Assembly: GCA_963769045.1 (NCBI GenBank)
Contig: CAVYKK010000009.1
Coordinates: forward strand, 124,001-188,000
DNA length: 64,000 nucleotides
DNA from: Methanocella_A sp963769045
Lineage (GTDB): Archaea > Halobacteriota > Methanocellia > Methanocellales > Methanocellaceae
Direction of reading: 5' to 3'
This document shows, one piece after another, positions 1 to 8,487 of the stretch. The translations under genes and the position numbers were made by a program. The notes below the pieces were generated by a model, which was not told the origin of the DNA, ran no database searches, and was given only the letters and a program-made list of their open reading frames with translations. Position 1 is the stretch's first letter, and each line of letters begins with the position of its first letter.

Positions 1-1
1 C

Positions 2-646
2 CGTATCGCTGCCGTGCCGTTGCTGATCTTCGCAGGTGTGAACTTCCTGTTCCTTAATACGCTGCAGATGCCGGCCACCTGGAACACTTACCGGTTCCTG
101 GTCTTCCTGGGCCTGCCGGTCTCACTCTTTGCGGGCCTGGGCCTGTCTCAATGGCTTTTTTCAGGCCGGACCTGGAAGATCGCCCTTGCCGTACTGGTGG
201 TCCTGGTCATGGTGCCGTCGACCATGGCGATCGTCATGTTCTATAACGACTCATCCTACGTCCACGCCACACCTGCCGACGTGAATGCGCTGGCATGGGT
301 GAAGGACAATACGCCGGCAAACGCCATTTTCTACGAGGAGCCGACGCACTTCGTGCGTCTGCCGGTGCTGACCGGCAGGGATGTGTCGTATGCAGGGAAC
401 GTGTATACGTGGCAGTATCATAACGTGGACAAACAGCCGGAGATGGAGAGCATTTTGCACATGGCCGACCGTGAAGCGCTATATGGCGAACTGGTCAAGA
501 ACCACGTGGACTATGTCTTTGTCGGCTCAAAGGAGGCTGGCTATCCCTTTGCCGTCGCGCTCGAGGGAATGGATAAGGTGCGTCCGGTGTACGACCGGGA
601 AGGCGTAAAAATTTATAAAGTGGCCGGCGAACATAAAAATTTATAA
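2..646 (+). CDS. C-terminal part of a multi-spanning membrane protein (GT-C-like), 5' truncated
   Basis: The reading frame is open from base 2, so the gene starts before the window. The visible part begins with hydrophobic segments (about residues 1-20 and 35-80 of the visible part). A soluble tail of about 130 residues follows, with conserved-looking aromatic and acidic positions and the stretch WVKDNTPANAIFYEEPTH. This layout, membrane helices followed by a C-terminal extracytoplasmic domain, is common in archaeal GT-C-like glycosyltransferases and uncharacterised membrane proteins of surface glycan loci. The next gene, 25 bases downstream, is also a membrane protein and may be co-transcribed. 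The catalytic N-terminus is not in the window, so the family assignment is a weak inference. Confidence 0.7.
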   Translation, partial: RIAAVPLLIFAGVNFLFLNTLQMPATWNTYRFLVFLGLPVSLFAGLGLSQWLFSGRTWKIALAVLVVLVMVPSTMAIVMFYNDSSYVHATPADVNALAWVKDNTPANAIFYEEPTHFVRLPVLTGRDVSYAGNVYTWQYHNVDKQPEMESILHMADREALYGELVKNHVDYVFVGSKEAGYPFAVALEGMDKVRPVYDREGVKIYKVAGEHKNL

Positions 647-671
647 TGTGGGCGACCCATAACAGGATGCG

Positions 672-989
672 ATGGAGATCACGCCTTTCCAATGGCTCGC
701 CTTTCTGGCCGGAGTCTTCTACCTGCTGATATTGCCGGGTGCCAACATCGTGCGGACGATGGGCTGGGGCCGGAAGAAGCATTATAACATCGTCGAGCTG
801 GTCGTGGTCTCGTTCGGCATCAGCCTGGCGATCCTCGTACTGGTCACCCTCGCGCTGGCGCTGCCCGTCAGCATCGGAGTAAATTTTTATACGTTGATGA
901 TCCTTGAGACGCTGGTCATCGTCGTCACCACCAGGGAAGTCGTGGACTTCGCAGCGCGTTTCCTCCGAAAAGCGCGGCCGGGAGCATAA
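672..989 (+). CDS. Small membrane protein, DUF1616-like N-terminal type
   Basis: A 105-residue protein with three predicted transmembrane stretches, around residues 6-24, 42-65 and 72-90, and a basic tail ending RKARPGA. The order of segments (an LPG turn after the first helix, then two long helices) resembles the N-terminal half of DUF1616 membrane proteins, but the family's C-terminal domain is absent. It starts 25 bases after the preceding membrane protein. Its TAA stop directly abuts the GTG of the wyosine gene, so the three genes probably form one transcript. Function unknown; the DUF1616 resemblance is from memory and is not certain. Confidence 0.6.
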   Translation: MEITPFQWLAFLAGVFYLLILPGANIVRTMGWGRKKHYNIVELVVVSFGISLAILVLVTLALALPVSIGVNFYTLMILETLVIVVTTREVVDFAARFLRKARPGA

Positions 990-1898
990 GTGTCACTCAT
1001 CGACCTTCTGAAGAAACAGGGATACCACATTATCGGGAAACATGGCGCTATCAAGCCATGCCTCTGGCTCAACCGCTCGATAAAAGCCAGCGGCTCGTGC
1101 TATAAGGGGCACTTTTACGGCATCAGCTCCCACCGTTGCGTGCAAATGACGCCATGCGTCGCCTGTAACCAGCGTTGTATGCACTGCTGGCGCCCGGTCG
1201 AGGAGCCTTTTTCTATCGAGTCCTGGGACAGGCCCGAGCTAATCGTAGAGCAGTCCCTTGCCGAGCAGAAACGTTTCGTTTCAGGCTACGGGGGCACAGA
1301 GGCCACTGACCGTCATGCCTGGCAGGAAGCCCTGACACCGAAGCACGCGGCCATATCGCTGGTCGGCGAGCCTACGTTGTACCCGTACCTCGAAGAATTG
1401 ATCCGCCTGTACCAGGATCGCAATATGTCCACGTTTGTCGTCACCAATGGCACCCGTCCGGAAGTGCTGGCGCGCATCAGCCCGAGCCAGCTCTACATGT
1501 CGCTGGACGCGCCGGATCATGAGACTTACCTGAAGGCGTGCAATCCTGTCGCCGACCTCTGGGACCGGGTAAACGAGTCGCTGGAAGTGCTGCATGCCCG
1601 TCCGGACCAGCGAAGCGCGCTGCGACTCACGCTGGTCAAAGGGCTGAACATGATCGACCCCGATGGCTATGCCCGGCTGATAAAAAAAGCACAGCCGGAC
1701 TACGTCGAGGTCAAAGCGTACATGCACCTCGGCTACAGCCGCTACCGGCTTCCCCGCGAGGCAATGCCCACGCACGCCGAGGTGCTCGAATTTGCCCGGA
1801 AAGTGGCCGACGCCGCAGGATACCGCCCTGCAATGGACGTGGAACTCAGCCGCGTCGCACTCCTGAGCAAGGACGGCAGCGCCCGCCCGATCGGGTAG
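990..1898 (+). CDS. taw1: tRNA 4-demethylwyosine synthase Taw1 (radical SAM)
   Basis: This enzyme condenses pyruvate with N1-methylguanosine-37 of tRNA-Phe to form the tricyclic 4-demethylwyosine, using S-adenosylmethionine and two iron-sulfur clusters. The radical-SAM triad is C59-x3-C63-x2-C66 within CNQRCMHCW. Three further cysteines at 24, 37 and 50 have the 13-residue spacing of the second cluster of archaeal TYW1/Taw1. The phrases YGISSHRC and LVGEPTLYPYLEELI are typical of the family. At 302 residues it is near the usual archaeal length. The GTG start abuts the TAA of the previous gene; no better internal start is seen. It acts in the cytoplasm in tRNA modification. Assignment is firm. 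Confidence 0.93.
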   Translation: MSLIDLLKKQGYHIIGKHGAIKPCLWLNRSIKASGSCYKGHFYGISSHRCVQMTPCVACNQRCMHCWRPVEEPFSIESWDRPELIVEQSLAEQKRFVSGYGGTEATDRHAWQEALTPKHAAISLVGEPTLYPYLEELIRLYQDRNMSTFVVTNGTRPEVLARISPSQLYMSLDAPDHETYLKACNPVADLWDRVNESLEVLHARPDQRSALRLTLVKGLNMIDPDGYARLIKKAQPDYVEVKAYMHLGYSRYRLPREAMPTHAEVLEFARKVADAAGYRPAMDVELSRVALLSKDGSARPIG

Positions 1899-2066
1899 AC
1901 TCGCCCGCGGCAGCCCGACAGCACAGCACTACGTGTGGACGGACAGGTATGACATGTGCGTCGCAGCCACTACTTTACAGCCACGGAAGCCTTTTCTGTC
2001 GCGTCAATACTTTATTAGTTTTAAATAAATGCCCTCTATTCTCAGATTCGTAGGGGATGATTGATA

Positions 2067-2750
2067 ATGAGATTCAGGAATATCGTCACATGTCTGATTG
2101 TGATTGCGCTGCTGGCAGGCGCGCTGACAGGGCTGGCGCTCGCCCAGACGGGGACCAGAAGTACCCCGACAGCAAGCCCGGTACCGACAGCTATACCCGG
2201 CGGCCCGCTGGGGATTGCACTTCCTCCTGGAATGACTTTAGGGCCGTATGGTAAAGTGATGCCAGCCAACCAGACGCCGACAGTGAAGCCGGGGCCGGCA
2301 TACAATACGTCCAACCCGAATGCGCCAGGCGGCCCGCAGGGTATCACGTATCCGCCCGGCATGACCCTGGGGCCGTACGGCAAAGTAATTCCGGCTAACC
2401 AGACGCCGACAGTGACGCCCAGGCCGATGTCTAAAGATACCGCGCCTAACCAGCCCGGCGGCCAGGGGATCACATATCCCCCGGGAATGACCCTCGGCCC
2501 GTACGGACAGGTCATACCATTAAGCCAGGCGCCGACCGTGGGGCCGGCACCGACGATGACCGCTGCGCCGACCGCCATGCCAACGGCTGCGCCGACCGTT
2601 AAGCCGACAGTTGCGTCGACCGTCAAGCCTACTGTCAAGCCTACTGTCAAGCCTACGGCTAAGCCTACGGCTAAGCCTACCGCTAAGCCTACCGCTAAGC
2701 CGACTGTGACGCCTGTGAAAAAGGTCGTTAACTTCGAGTCAGACCGATAG
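2067..2750 (+). CDS. Secreted Pro/Thr-rich protein with three internal repeats
   Basis: The protein begins with a clear signal peptide (MRFRNIV then a hydrophobic stretch ending GLALAQ). Three copies of a repeat of about 40 residues follow, each containing a YPPGMTLGPYGKVIP-type core separated by Thr/Pro linkers. The last 60 residues are a low-complexity TVKPTAKP array, encoded by tandem 12-mers of the kind cctacggctaag. There is no C-terminal membrane anchor; it ends NFESDR. ATG 2067 is chosen because it directly precedes the charged n-region; a TTG at 2061 in the same frame is possible. It is probably an extracellular or cell-surface protein. The family is not recognised and no function is proposed. 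Confidence 0.75.
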   Translation: MRFRNIVTCLIVIALLAGALTGLALAQTGTRSTPTASPVPTAIPGGPLGIALPPGMTLGPYGKVMPANQTPTVKPGPAYNTSNPNAPGGPQGITYPPGMTLGPYGKVIPANQTPTVTPRPMSKDTAPNQPGGQGITYPPGMTLGPYGQVIPLSQAPTVGPAPTMTAAPTAMPTAAPTVKPTVASTVKPTVKPTVKPTAKPTAKPTAKPTAKPTVTPVKKVVNFESDR

Positions 2751-2802
2751 CATGACATCCGGGTAACGCAATTCCGATACAACGTGAGGTACATTAGCGA
2801 TG

Positions 2803-2832
2803 GTCCGGCCGGAGGTTTCCGGCCGGCATTCC
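2803..2832 (+). terminator. Perfect 9-bp hairpin downstream of the repeat protein gene
   Basis: CCGGCCGGA (2805-2813) pairs perfectly with TCCGGCCGG (2818-2826) across a 4-base loop, followed by a short T-rich stretch. It lies 55 bases after the stop of the secreted protein and 50 bases before translin. It could end the first transcript or act as an RNA stability element. Confidence 0.45.
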
Positions 2833-2878
2833 AATTTTCCAGAGCACATTTCATAATCATTGAGGGTAATCTAAGCTT

Positions 2879-3508
2879 ATGCGCAGCATGAAGGAGATTT
2901 GCGATCACATCCGTGTCAGGTTCGACGACATGGACCGGGCCCGGGAGCAGTCGCTGGGCATATCCAGAAGGATCATCCGTAATTCCGGCGACGCCATCAA
3001 GTCCATCCACCGTGGCGAGTGGGACCAGGCGGATGCGCTGGTGGCCGAGACTGGCGACATGGTACGGCAGGTGAATGAGCTTTTGAGTGATCTGCCCGAT
3101 ATCTACTATTCCGGGTACGTGGGCAATGCACAGACTGAGTTTGCCGAAGTATGCGTGCTGCGTGCCGTCCTCCGGGAGACGGACATTCCTACGCCACACG
3201 ATCTCCGTATAGACAACGCCGCTTACCTCAACGGCGTAGGAGATGCAATAGGCGAGCTGCGCCGCCACATCCTCGACCTGATCAGGAAAGGCCGCCCCGA
3301 GGAAGGCGAAAAATACCTCGACATCATGGATGAGTTCTACACAGAGATGATGTCCATCGACTATCCTGATGCCATCACCCACGGGCTGCGAAAGAAGACT
3401 GACGTGGCACGGTCGCTCATCGAGCGCACCCGCGGCGATCTCACGAACGCCCTGCAGGTGAAAGACCTGAAAAGTTCGATGGAACAGTTCGAGAAGAAAA
3501 TGCGATAG
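2879..3508 (+). CDS. Translin family protein
   Basis: A 209-residue, almost wholly helical protein that fits archaeal translin (COG2178). Features are the N-terminal RRIIRNSGDAIKSIHRGEW-type segment, the central LPDIYYSGYVGNAQTEFAE stretch, the acidic LDIMDEFYTEMMSIDYPDAI region, and a C-terminal segment with THGLRKKTDVARSLIERTRG. Translins bind single-stranded nucleic acid as ring-shaped oligomers, and archaeal members can show RNase activity; substrates in methanogens are not established. It is monocistronic here, with a hairpin before it and a convergent membrane gene after it. Length matches the family. Confidence is high for family membership, low for role. Confidence 0.85.
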   Translation: MRSMKEICDHIRVRFDDMDRAREQSLGISRRIIRNSGDAIKSIHRGEWDQADALVAETGDMVRQVNELLSDLPDIYYSGYVGNAQTEFAEVCVLRAVLRETDIPTPHDLRIDNAAYLNGVGDAIGELRRHILDLIRKGRPEEGEKYLDIMDEFYTEMMSIDYPDAITHGLRKKTDVARSLIERTRGDLTNALQVKDLKSSMEQFEKKMR

Positions 3509-3591
3509 CACTGCAGGGCGGCGACCGCTCGCGCGCGTGAAGTCGCTAAAGATGGCAACACTAAGCCCGGGCGGTTAAACTGGTATTGACA

Positions 3592-3882
3592 TTACTTTTT
3601 CTCTTTCATTTTAACGTACAGCAGGCTCCCCCAGAAGACCCATCCCAGAAGGGTCCATGCGTATAGGGCGAGCGACGCGAGCACAACCAGTATGCCGGCA
3701 ACGCCTTCGGGGGTGGCGAGGCCGGATAAGATATTATCCGCTGGCACTGGTGCGCCATACTTAACGATAATATCCGGCGTCGGGGTCGGCGGAGGGCCGT
3801 ATTTGCCGCCGGGGGCTATCATGACGATGCCGATGATGAAAATGGCGAAGCCTTCTACAAGAGCGACCATTGTAGCTACCAC
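3592..3882 (-). CDS. Small two-TM membrane protein
   Basis: A 96-residue protein with two hydrophobic helices (about residues 8-24 and 62-85) separated by a Pro/Gly-rich external loop that includes PPPTPTP. The C-terminus is lysine-rich (VKMKEKK), suggesting both termini are cytoplasmic. GTG 3882 is used; ATG 3870 is an alternative. It is convergent with translin and in the same direction as the radical-SAM gene at 4012, which lies upstream. No family recognised. Confidence 0.6.
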   Translation of the reverse strand: MVATMVALVEGFAIFIIGIVMIAPGGKYGPPPTPTPDIIVKYGAPVPADNILSGLATPEGVAGILVVLASLALYAWTLLGWVFWGSLLYVKMKEKK

Positions 3883-4011
3883 CGTAACAATGATCTGGCT
3901 GATAAGGCCTAAAGCAAGGTATTTTTACCTGCCGCTTTAATCCGGTCGATCGTCGACATGCTAAGATCTCTCGAATAAATCTATCTGTATACTCATATTT
4001 ATATGATGTCG

Positions 4012-5121
4012 TCACCGATGCCGCTCTGCGTTTTCCAGAGATCGTAAGTGACACAGCATCGGCTTTCCCGCGCCTATGTCCCAGAGGTGCAGGCTGTTGC
4101 CCTGACAGAACGGCCACCACTGGCAGGCGGCGCAATCTCCTGTCTTTTTCCAGCTCAGGTCTCGCATGCGCTGGTACTTATTTTCCCAGACGTCCCCGAA
4201 CCGGTCGGCCCGGACATTTCCCTGCACGAAGTCCCGGGACAGGTTCGGGCACGCGGCTATGCTGCCGTCGGCCAGTATGCTCCCTATGTTGATGCCCGCA
4301 GGGCAGTAATATAGGCCGGTGCGGACAGTGCCCTCATAGTCCGGGCCCAGGAACCCTTCCTCCTCGAAGGTGACCGACAGCCCTTTCTGCCTGCGCTTCG
4401 CTGCGATGAAGTCCAACAGCTGCTTGAGCTGCTCCGGCCGCAGCCTGAACCGGGGGTCTTCCCTCGCTCGCCCGATCGGGTTCACGGTCAACAGTCGCCA
4501 CTCGTCGATCCCCTTCCGGCGGAAGAGTTCATATAACTGATCGAGTTCCTGCAGGTTATAGTCGCTGACGCAGGTGGTCGCCTGGACGACTTTGAGCTTG
4601 CCGGATGTTTTGAACGTCTCCAGCGCCCTGATAGCCCGGTCAAACGAGCCTTTGAAGTTACGTATGTGATCGTGCGTTTCCTTCAGGCCATCAACGCTGA
4701 CAGTGACGGTCTGCATGCCAGATGCGGCGCATTTTTCTACTATGGCTTCATCGACAAGCATACCGTTCGTGACCATGCCCCAGCGGAATCCAAGGCCTGA
4801 GGCGTAACCCATCACGTCGAACAGGTCTTTGCGCATCAGCGGCTCGCCGCCGGTGACGGCCACCATGATCGTCCGTGCATCGTAGTCTTCAGCGACGGAC
4901 TTAAAAACGCCTTTGATCTCTTCTGTCGTCAGCTCGCCCGCGACGGCCGGGCCACAGTCGCTGCCACAGTGCCGGCAGTGGAGGTTGCATGTACGGGTGG
5001 TCTCCCAGAACAGGTATTGCAACCGGTGTTCCCGGCGGAACTTTTCCAGCCGCTCGCTCCACCATTTCAGCTGGCCGAGGCGGATGGCCCGATTCGCAAA
5101 TGAGAATGCCATCGAAGGCAT
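4012..5121 (-). CDS. Radical SAM/SPASM domain protein
   Basis: The protein has 369 residues with the radical-SAM motif CNLHCRHC (C-x3-C-x2-C) near residues 45-52 and the SAM-binding VTGGEPLMRKDLF region. A C-terminal SPASM-like region is rich in cysteines (YYCPAGIN, IAACPNL, GDCAACQWWPFC) and would bind auxiliary iron-sulfur clusters. The architecture is shared by peptide-modifying enzymes and by heme-pathway AhbC/AhbD; no precursor peptide ORF is visible nearby, and the substrate is unknown. A TATA-like sequence at 5132-5145 sits only about 12 bases before ATG 5121. ATG 5112, about 25 bases from it, may therefore be the leaderless start. The neighbour at 5227 is divergent. Confidence 0.85.
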   Translation of the reverse strand: MPSMAFSFANRAIRLGQLKWWSERLEKFRREHRLQYLFWETTRTCNLHCRHCGSDCGPAVAGELTTEEIKGVFKSVAEDYDARTIMVAVTGGEPLMRKDLFDVMGYASGLGFRWGMVTNGMLVDEAIVEKCAASGMQTVTVSVDGLKETHDHIRNFKGSFDRAIRALETFKTSGKLKVVQATTCVSDYNLQELDQLYELFRRKGIDEWRLLTVNPIGRAREDPRFRLRPEQLKQLLDFIAAKRRQKGLSVTFEEEGFLGPDYEGTVRTGLYYCPAGINIGSILADGSIAACPNLSRDFVQGNVRADRFGDVWENKYQRMRDLSWKKTGDCAACQWWPFCQGNSLHLWDIGAGKPMLCHLRSLENAERHR

Positions 5122-5130
5122 ATATTCCCG

Positions 5131-5146
5131 CCTTTTATATAATCAT
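5131..5146. promoter_or_regulatory. TATA-like box between divergent genes
   Basis: The sequence CTTTTATATAATCATT (5131-5146) is AT-rich and near-symmetrical, so it could place a TBP-bound box for either strand. On the minus strand it reads ATTATATAAAAGG, about 25 bases ahead of ATG 5112. On the plus strand the nearest plausible start, TTG 5227, is about 85 bases away. Confidence 0.4.
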
Positions 5147-5226
5147 TGTACATCGCCAGCCATTGTCACGCAACGGTGATATACCCGGAAATCTGTATAT
5201 TGCACGCCATCTGGCAGGCGATTACG

Positions 5227-6432
5227 TTGATCAGGGACATATTATCGAGGTACGACCGGCAGGTGTGGGTACTCACGGGAGGCTCCCTGATCGGCGGCTT
5301 CGGCTTCTCCATCGCATACCCGTTCGTTGCGTTGTACCTGTTCATGTACCGCGGCATACCGATGACCGACGTGGGCATTGCGCTGTTAGTCGCGGCGCTG
5401 GTCGGGCTGATCAGCCAGTTTGCGGCCGGGGAGCTGTGTGATCGCATCGGAAGAAAGACTGTCATGAACCTGGGCCTGGGGACGAATGCGATCGCGTTTG
5501 TTCTCCTGGCCGTCGCCGTCCTGACGGAACAGGGCTATGCCGTTTTCGTCCTCCTGTTATGCCTGCGCGAGCTGACCGGCGGCCTGTACCGGAACGTGCC
5601 AAGCATCATGATCGCAGACGTCGTCGAGCCCGGCGACCGGAACGGCGCGTTCAGCCTGATACGCATAGGCGCCAACCTCGGCTTCGCGCTCGGCCCCTTC
5701 CTGGGCGGCCTGCTTGCACTCTACTCTTACGCGGCCATGTTCGCCGTGGCAGCGGTGACGTGCATGCTGTACTTCCTCATATCGCTCTTCCTGCTGCGTG
5801 ATACCCGGCCGGAACACTGCGGCCAGCCGCAGCCGGGCGGCAACGGCGCAATCCGGGGAGATCGCCCTTTCCTGCTCTACTGTGTCGTCGCAGGTCTGGT
5901 CGGCATTGTCTTCTCACAGATAATAAGCACCTTCAGCAGTTACGCGGGCAGCTACGGCCACATCAACGAGTCGTTGATAGGTATATTGTTCTCGTTAAAC
6001 GGCTTCATGATCGTATTATTACAGTACCCCGTCGCCGTCTTCCTGGGGCGCTTCAGGCTCACCACCGCTCTGATGATAGGCACGCTGCTCTATGCTGTCG
6101 GATATGGTTCGCTCGGCTTCTGCCGGAGTTTCTGGCCGCTCTTCGCGTGCATGTTCGTCATCTCGCTGGGCGAGATCGTCTCGGCGCCGTCGTCCCTGAA
6201 CATCGTGGCACGGATGGCCCGGCCCGAGAATAGGGGGCGCTACATGAGCTTCTCGGGGGTCATCACCAATGCGGGTTTCGCGATAGGGCCGTTCATCGGG
6301 GGTTTCCTCATGGACGCGTTTGCTTCCCGGATAGAGATGATGTGGCTGTCACTTGGCGCGCTGGCGATCGTGTGCGTGTTCGGGTTCCTGCTGTTGCGGT
6401 TCACGGTCAATAAAGAGATCGATAAAACCTAA
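5227..6432 (+). CDS. MFS transporter (drug/sugar efflux type), copy 1
   Basis: Twelve-helix major facilitator protein with the loop 2-3 signature GELCDRIGRKTV and a second half beginning near IRGDRPFLLYCVV. TTG 5227 is preferred over the longer frame (from 5146) because the translation from there (IRDILSRYDRQVWVLTGG) lines up from its first residues with the paralogue at 7071, which also starts with TTG. Corrected length is 401 residues, normal for MFS exporters. The substrate cannot be read from sequence. The pair probably arose by local duplication; the spacer between them holds two copies of a hairpin element. Confidence 0.85.
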   Translation: MIRDILSRYDRQVWVLTGGSLIGGFGFSIAYPFVALYLFMYRGIPMTDVGIALLVAALVGLISQFAAGELCDRIGRKTVMNLGLGTNAIAFVLLAVAVLTEQGYAVFVLLLCLRELTGGLYRNVPSIMIADVVEPGDRNGAFSLIRIGANLGFALGPFLGGLLALYSYAAMFAVAAVTCMLYFLISLFLLRDTRPEHCGQPQPGGNGAIRGDRPFLLYCVVAGLVGIVFSQIISTFSSYAGSYGHINESLIGILFSLNGFMIVLLQYPVAVFLGRFRLTTALMIGTLLYAVGYGSLGFCRSFWPLFACMFVISLGEIVSAPSSLNIVARMARPENRGRYMSFSGVITNAGFAIGPFIGGFLMDAFASRIEMMWLSLGALAIVCVFGFLLLRFTVNKEIDKT

Positions 6433-6497
6433 GGCGTGGCCCGGTTTAACCCGTGGATACACAGATGATGGCCATAATGTTAGTCTTTTAATAGGCC

Positions 6498-6634
6498 CTG
6501 GCGCCCCTGGCTCTTGGCGCCCGTGGCGAGCGTGACAGTAGTCCAAAAGCCTATACTACAAGGATTCAGACTCTGTTAATTCAATGCGACTACTGTCACG
6601 CCCGCCAAGGGCGCCAAGAGCCAGGGGCGCCAAG
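6498..6634. repeat. Palindromic spacer element, GGCGCC-type, copy A
   Basis: Two arms of about 46 bases form a long hairpin around a 45-base loop. The arms contain 9-nt units such as GCCAAGGGC and end in GTGACAGTAGTC/GACTACTGTCAC. The loop (starting CAAAAGCCTATACTAC) is almost identical to that of copy B at 6808. A T7 run follows the right arm, so the structure could also terminate transcription of the MFS gene. Both arms carry the variant CCCCTGG where copy B has CCCTTGG, so the two arms of one element match each other better than they match the other copy. Confidence 0.85.
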
Positions 6635-6807
6635 ACGTTTTTTTATTTCAGCAACGACTCCGGGATTATTTTCAAAAAAAGCTTGGGGATCAGGCAGTTC
6701 TATACAGTGTGGGAAGGAACGCTTGGAACCGCTTTATAGCTGCGCATAGCCTTAGCAATGCGAAATAGTCACAGAGCTAACATGAAAATAAACGGTCATA
6801 TTAAAAT

Positions 6808-6945
6808 CTTGGCGCCCTTGGCCCTTGGCGCCCTTGGCGAGCCTGACAGTAGTCCAAAAGCCTATACTACAAGGATTCAGACTCTGTTAATTCAATTCGA
6901 CTCCTGTCAAGCGCGTCAAGGGCGCCAAGAGCCAAGGGCGCCAAG
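6808..6945. repeat. Palindromic spacer element, GGCGCC-type, copy B
   Basis: Second copy of the element at 6498, in the same orientation, 173 bases downstream and just before the second MFS gene. The arms are CTTGGCGCCCTTGGC-rich; the central stretch of about 60 bases is nearly identical to copy A. The DNA between the copies (6635-6807) is AT-rich with no ORF of note, and 6946-7070 carries only the leader of the next gene. Together these account for the 640-base gap between the two MFS genes. Confidence 0.85.
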
Positions 6946-7070
6946 ACTGTTTCACTAATCCGACCAACGTTTTATTATCGCCAGTCCGGATTATGCGACA
7001 AGTATATACACGTTCGTTGAAATGGTGATATACCGGCAACGGCTAACATTGCCAAAAACGGTGGTGCGTT

Positions 7071-8312
7071 TTGAGGCGCAGTCTCCTGAGTCGCTATGAC
7101 AGGCAGGTGTGGATTCTCCTCGGCGGGGCGCTGATCAGCAGCTTCGGGTTTTCCATCGCCTGGCCATTCGTTTCTCTTTACCTGTTCAAGTACCGCGGGG
7201 TCTCGATGGGCGGCGTGGGCATCGCGTTGCTCATCGCGGCGCTGGTCGGCCTTGTCGGGCAATATATATCAGGTAGCCTCTGCGATCGCATCGGCCGGAA
7301 GATCGTCATGGGCCTGGGACTGGCGATGAATACCGTCGCCTTCGGGCTGCTGACGGTCGCTATCGTGCTTAACCTTGACTATACGGCGTTCGTTGTATTG
7401 CTGTGTTTCAGGGAGATATCGGGCGGTCTATACCGGAATATCCCGAACGTGATGATCGCTGACCTGGTCGGTCCCGCCGATCGGAACGGGGCGTTCAGCC
7501 TGCTGCGCATCGGGGTTAACCTTGGCTTCGCGCTGGGTCCGCTTCTGGGCGGTCTTATGGCGCTATATTCATACGCAGCCATGTTCGCGGCAGCCACGAT
7601 TGCGAGCGTCGTTTACCTCACGATTACTATATTCCTGCTTCGCGATACAAAGCCCCGGCACCCGGTTCCTTCCAGGCTAACCAATGACAGTTCCGTATGG
7701 GGCGACCGTCAGTTTTTATTGTTCTGCGTGGTCACGGCGGCCGTCAGCCTGGTCTACTCCCAGATGCAGACGACGTTCAGTACGTATTCGGGCAGCTATG
7801 GCGGCATCGACGAGTCCATTATCGGGCTGCTATTCTCTATCAATGGTATCATGATCGTGCTCTTCCAGTACCCGGTGGCGGTCTTCATCGAGCGGTTCAA
7901 GCTGACGACTTCGCTGATGGTTGGCACGCTACTGTATGCCGTTGGCTTCGGCATCGTGGGCCTGTGCTCGGGGTTCTGGCAATTGGCCGCATGCGTCTTT
8001 GTTATCTCGCTAGGTGAGCTGGTCTATTCGCCGCCGTCCGTGAATATCGTAGTGCGCATGGCCAGCCCGGAGAGCAGAGGCCGCTATATGGGCTTTGCAT
8101 GTCTCATGGGTAAGGTTGGCTTCGCGCTTGGTCCAGCCATTGGCGGATTGCTCATGGACGGGCTGGCCGGGGAGATATCGGTTATGTGGCTACTACTGGG
8201 AGGGCTTGGGATCGCTTGCGTTTTCGGGTTCGGGTACCTGCGGTCCCGGGTCTATAAAGAGATCGATAAGTCTGCGGGCGTCGCGAGAGTATACCCGCGG
8301 CTGCACAGGTAA
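7071..8312 (+). CDS. MFS transporter (drug/sugar efflux type), copy 2
   Basis: Paralogue of the gene at 5227, with matching blocks throughout: SRYDRQVW, GFGFSIA-type helix 1, SLCDRIGRKIVMGLGL in loop 2-3, FREISGGLYRNIPNVMIAD, NGAFSLLRIGVNLGFALGP, and a second half beginning near WGDRQFLLFCVV. Twelve membrane helices, 413 residues, start TTG 7071. The C-terminus has an extra basic tail (VARVYPRLHR) not seen in copy 1. Copies share the periplasmic block SGSYGGIDESIIGLLFS. Substrate unknown. The hairpin element copy B lies 125 bases upstream. Confidence 0.87.
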   Translation: MRRSLLSRYDRQVWILLGGALISSFGFSIAWPFVSLYLFKYRGVSMGGVGIALLIAALVGLVGQYISGSLCDRIGRKIVMGLGLAMNTVAFGLLTVAIVLNLDYTAFVVLLCFREISGGLYRNIPNVMIADLVGPADRNGAFSLLRIGVNLGFALGPLLGGLMALYSYAAMFAAATIASVVYLTITIFLLRDTKPRHPVPSRLTNDSSVWGDRQFLLFCVVTAAVSLVYSQMQTTFSTYSGSYGGIDESIIGLLFSINGIMIVLFQYPVAVFIERFKLTTSLMVGTLLYAVGFGIVGLCSGFWQLAACVFVISLGELVYSPPSVNIVVRMASPESRGRYMGFACLMGKVGFALGPAIGGLLMDGLAGEISVMWLLLGGLGIACVFGFGYLRSRVYKEIDKSAGVARVYPRLHR

Positions 8313-8487
8313 CTATCAGTGATATAATTACTATAGTGGTCAGCGTCTTTATCTTTGGTATTAATGATAAGGAAATATTTTTTATTATAAAATACATTAT
8401 TTACAGGAAAGATTTATACATGTAACGAAAGAAAATTATTTGATTGATCTCCCGGCCATTGATACGTTGTTATGGTGATTGTGTTTC

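Noticed and set aside
5146..5226. Longer N-terminus for the first MFS gene (start at 5146)
   Set aside because: The extra 27 residues have no match in the paralogue and lie over the promoter-like stretch; TTG 5227 is better supported.
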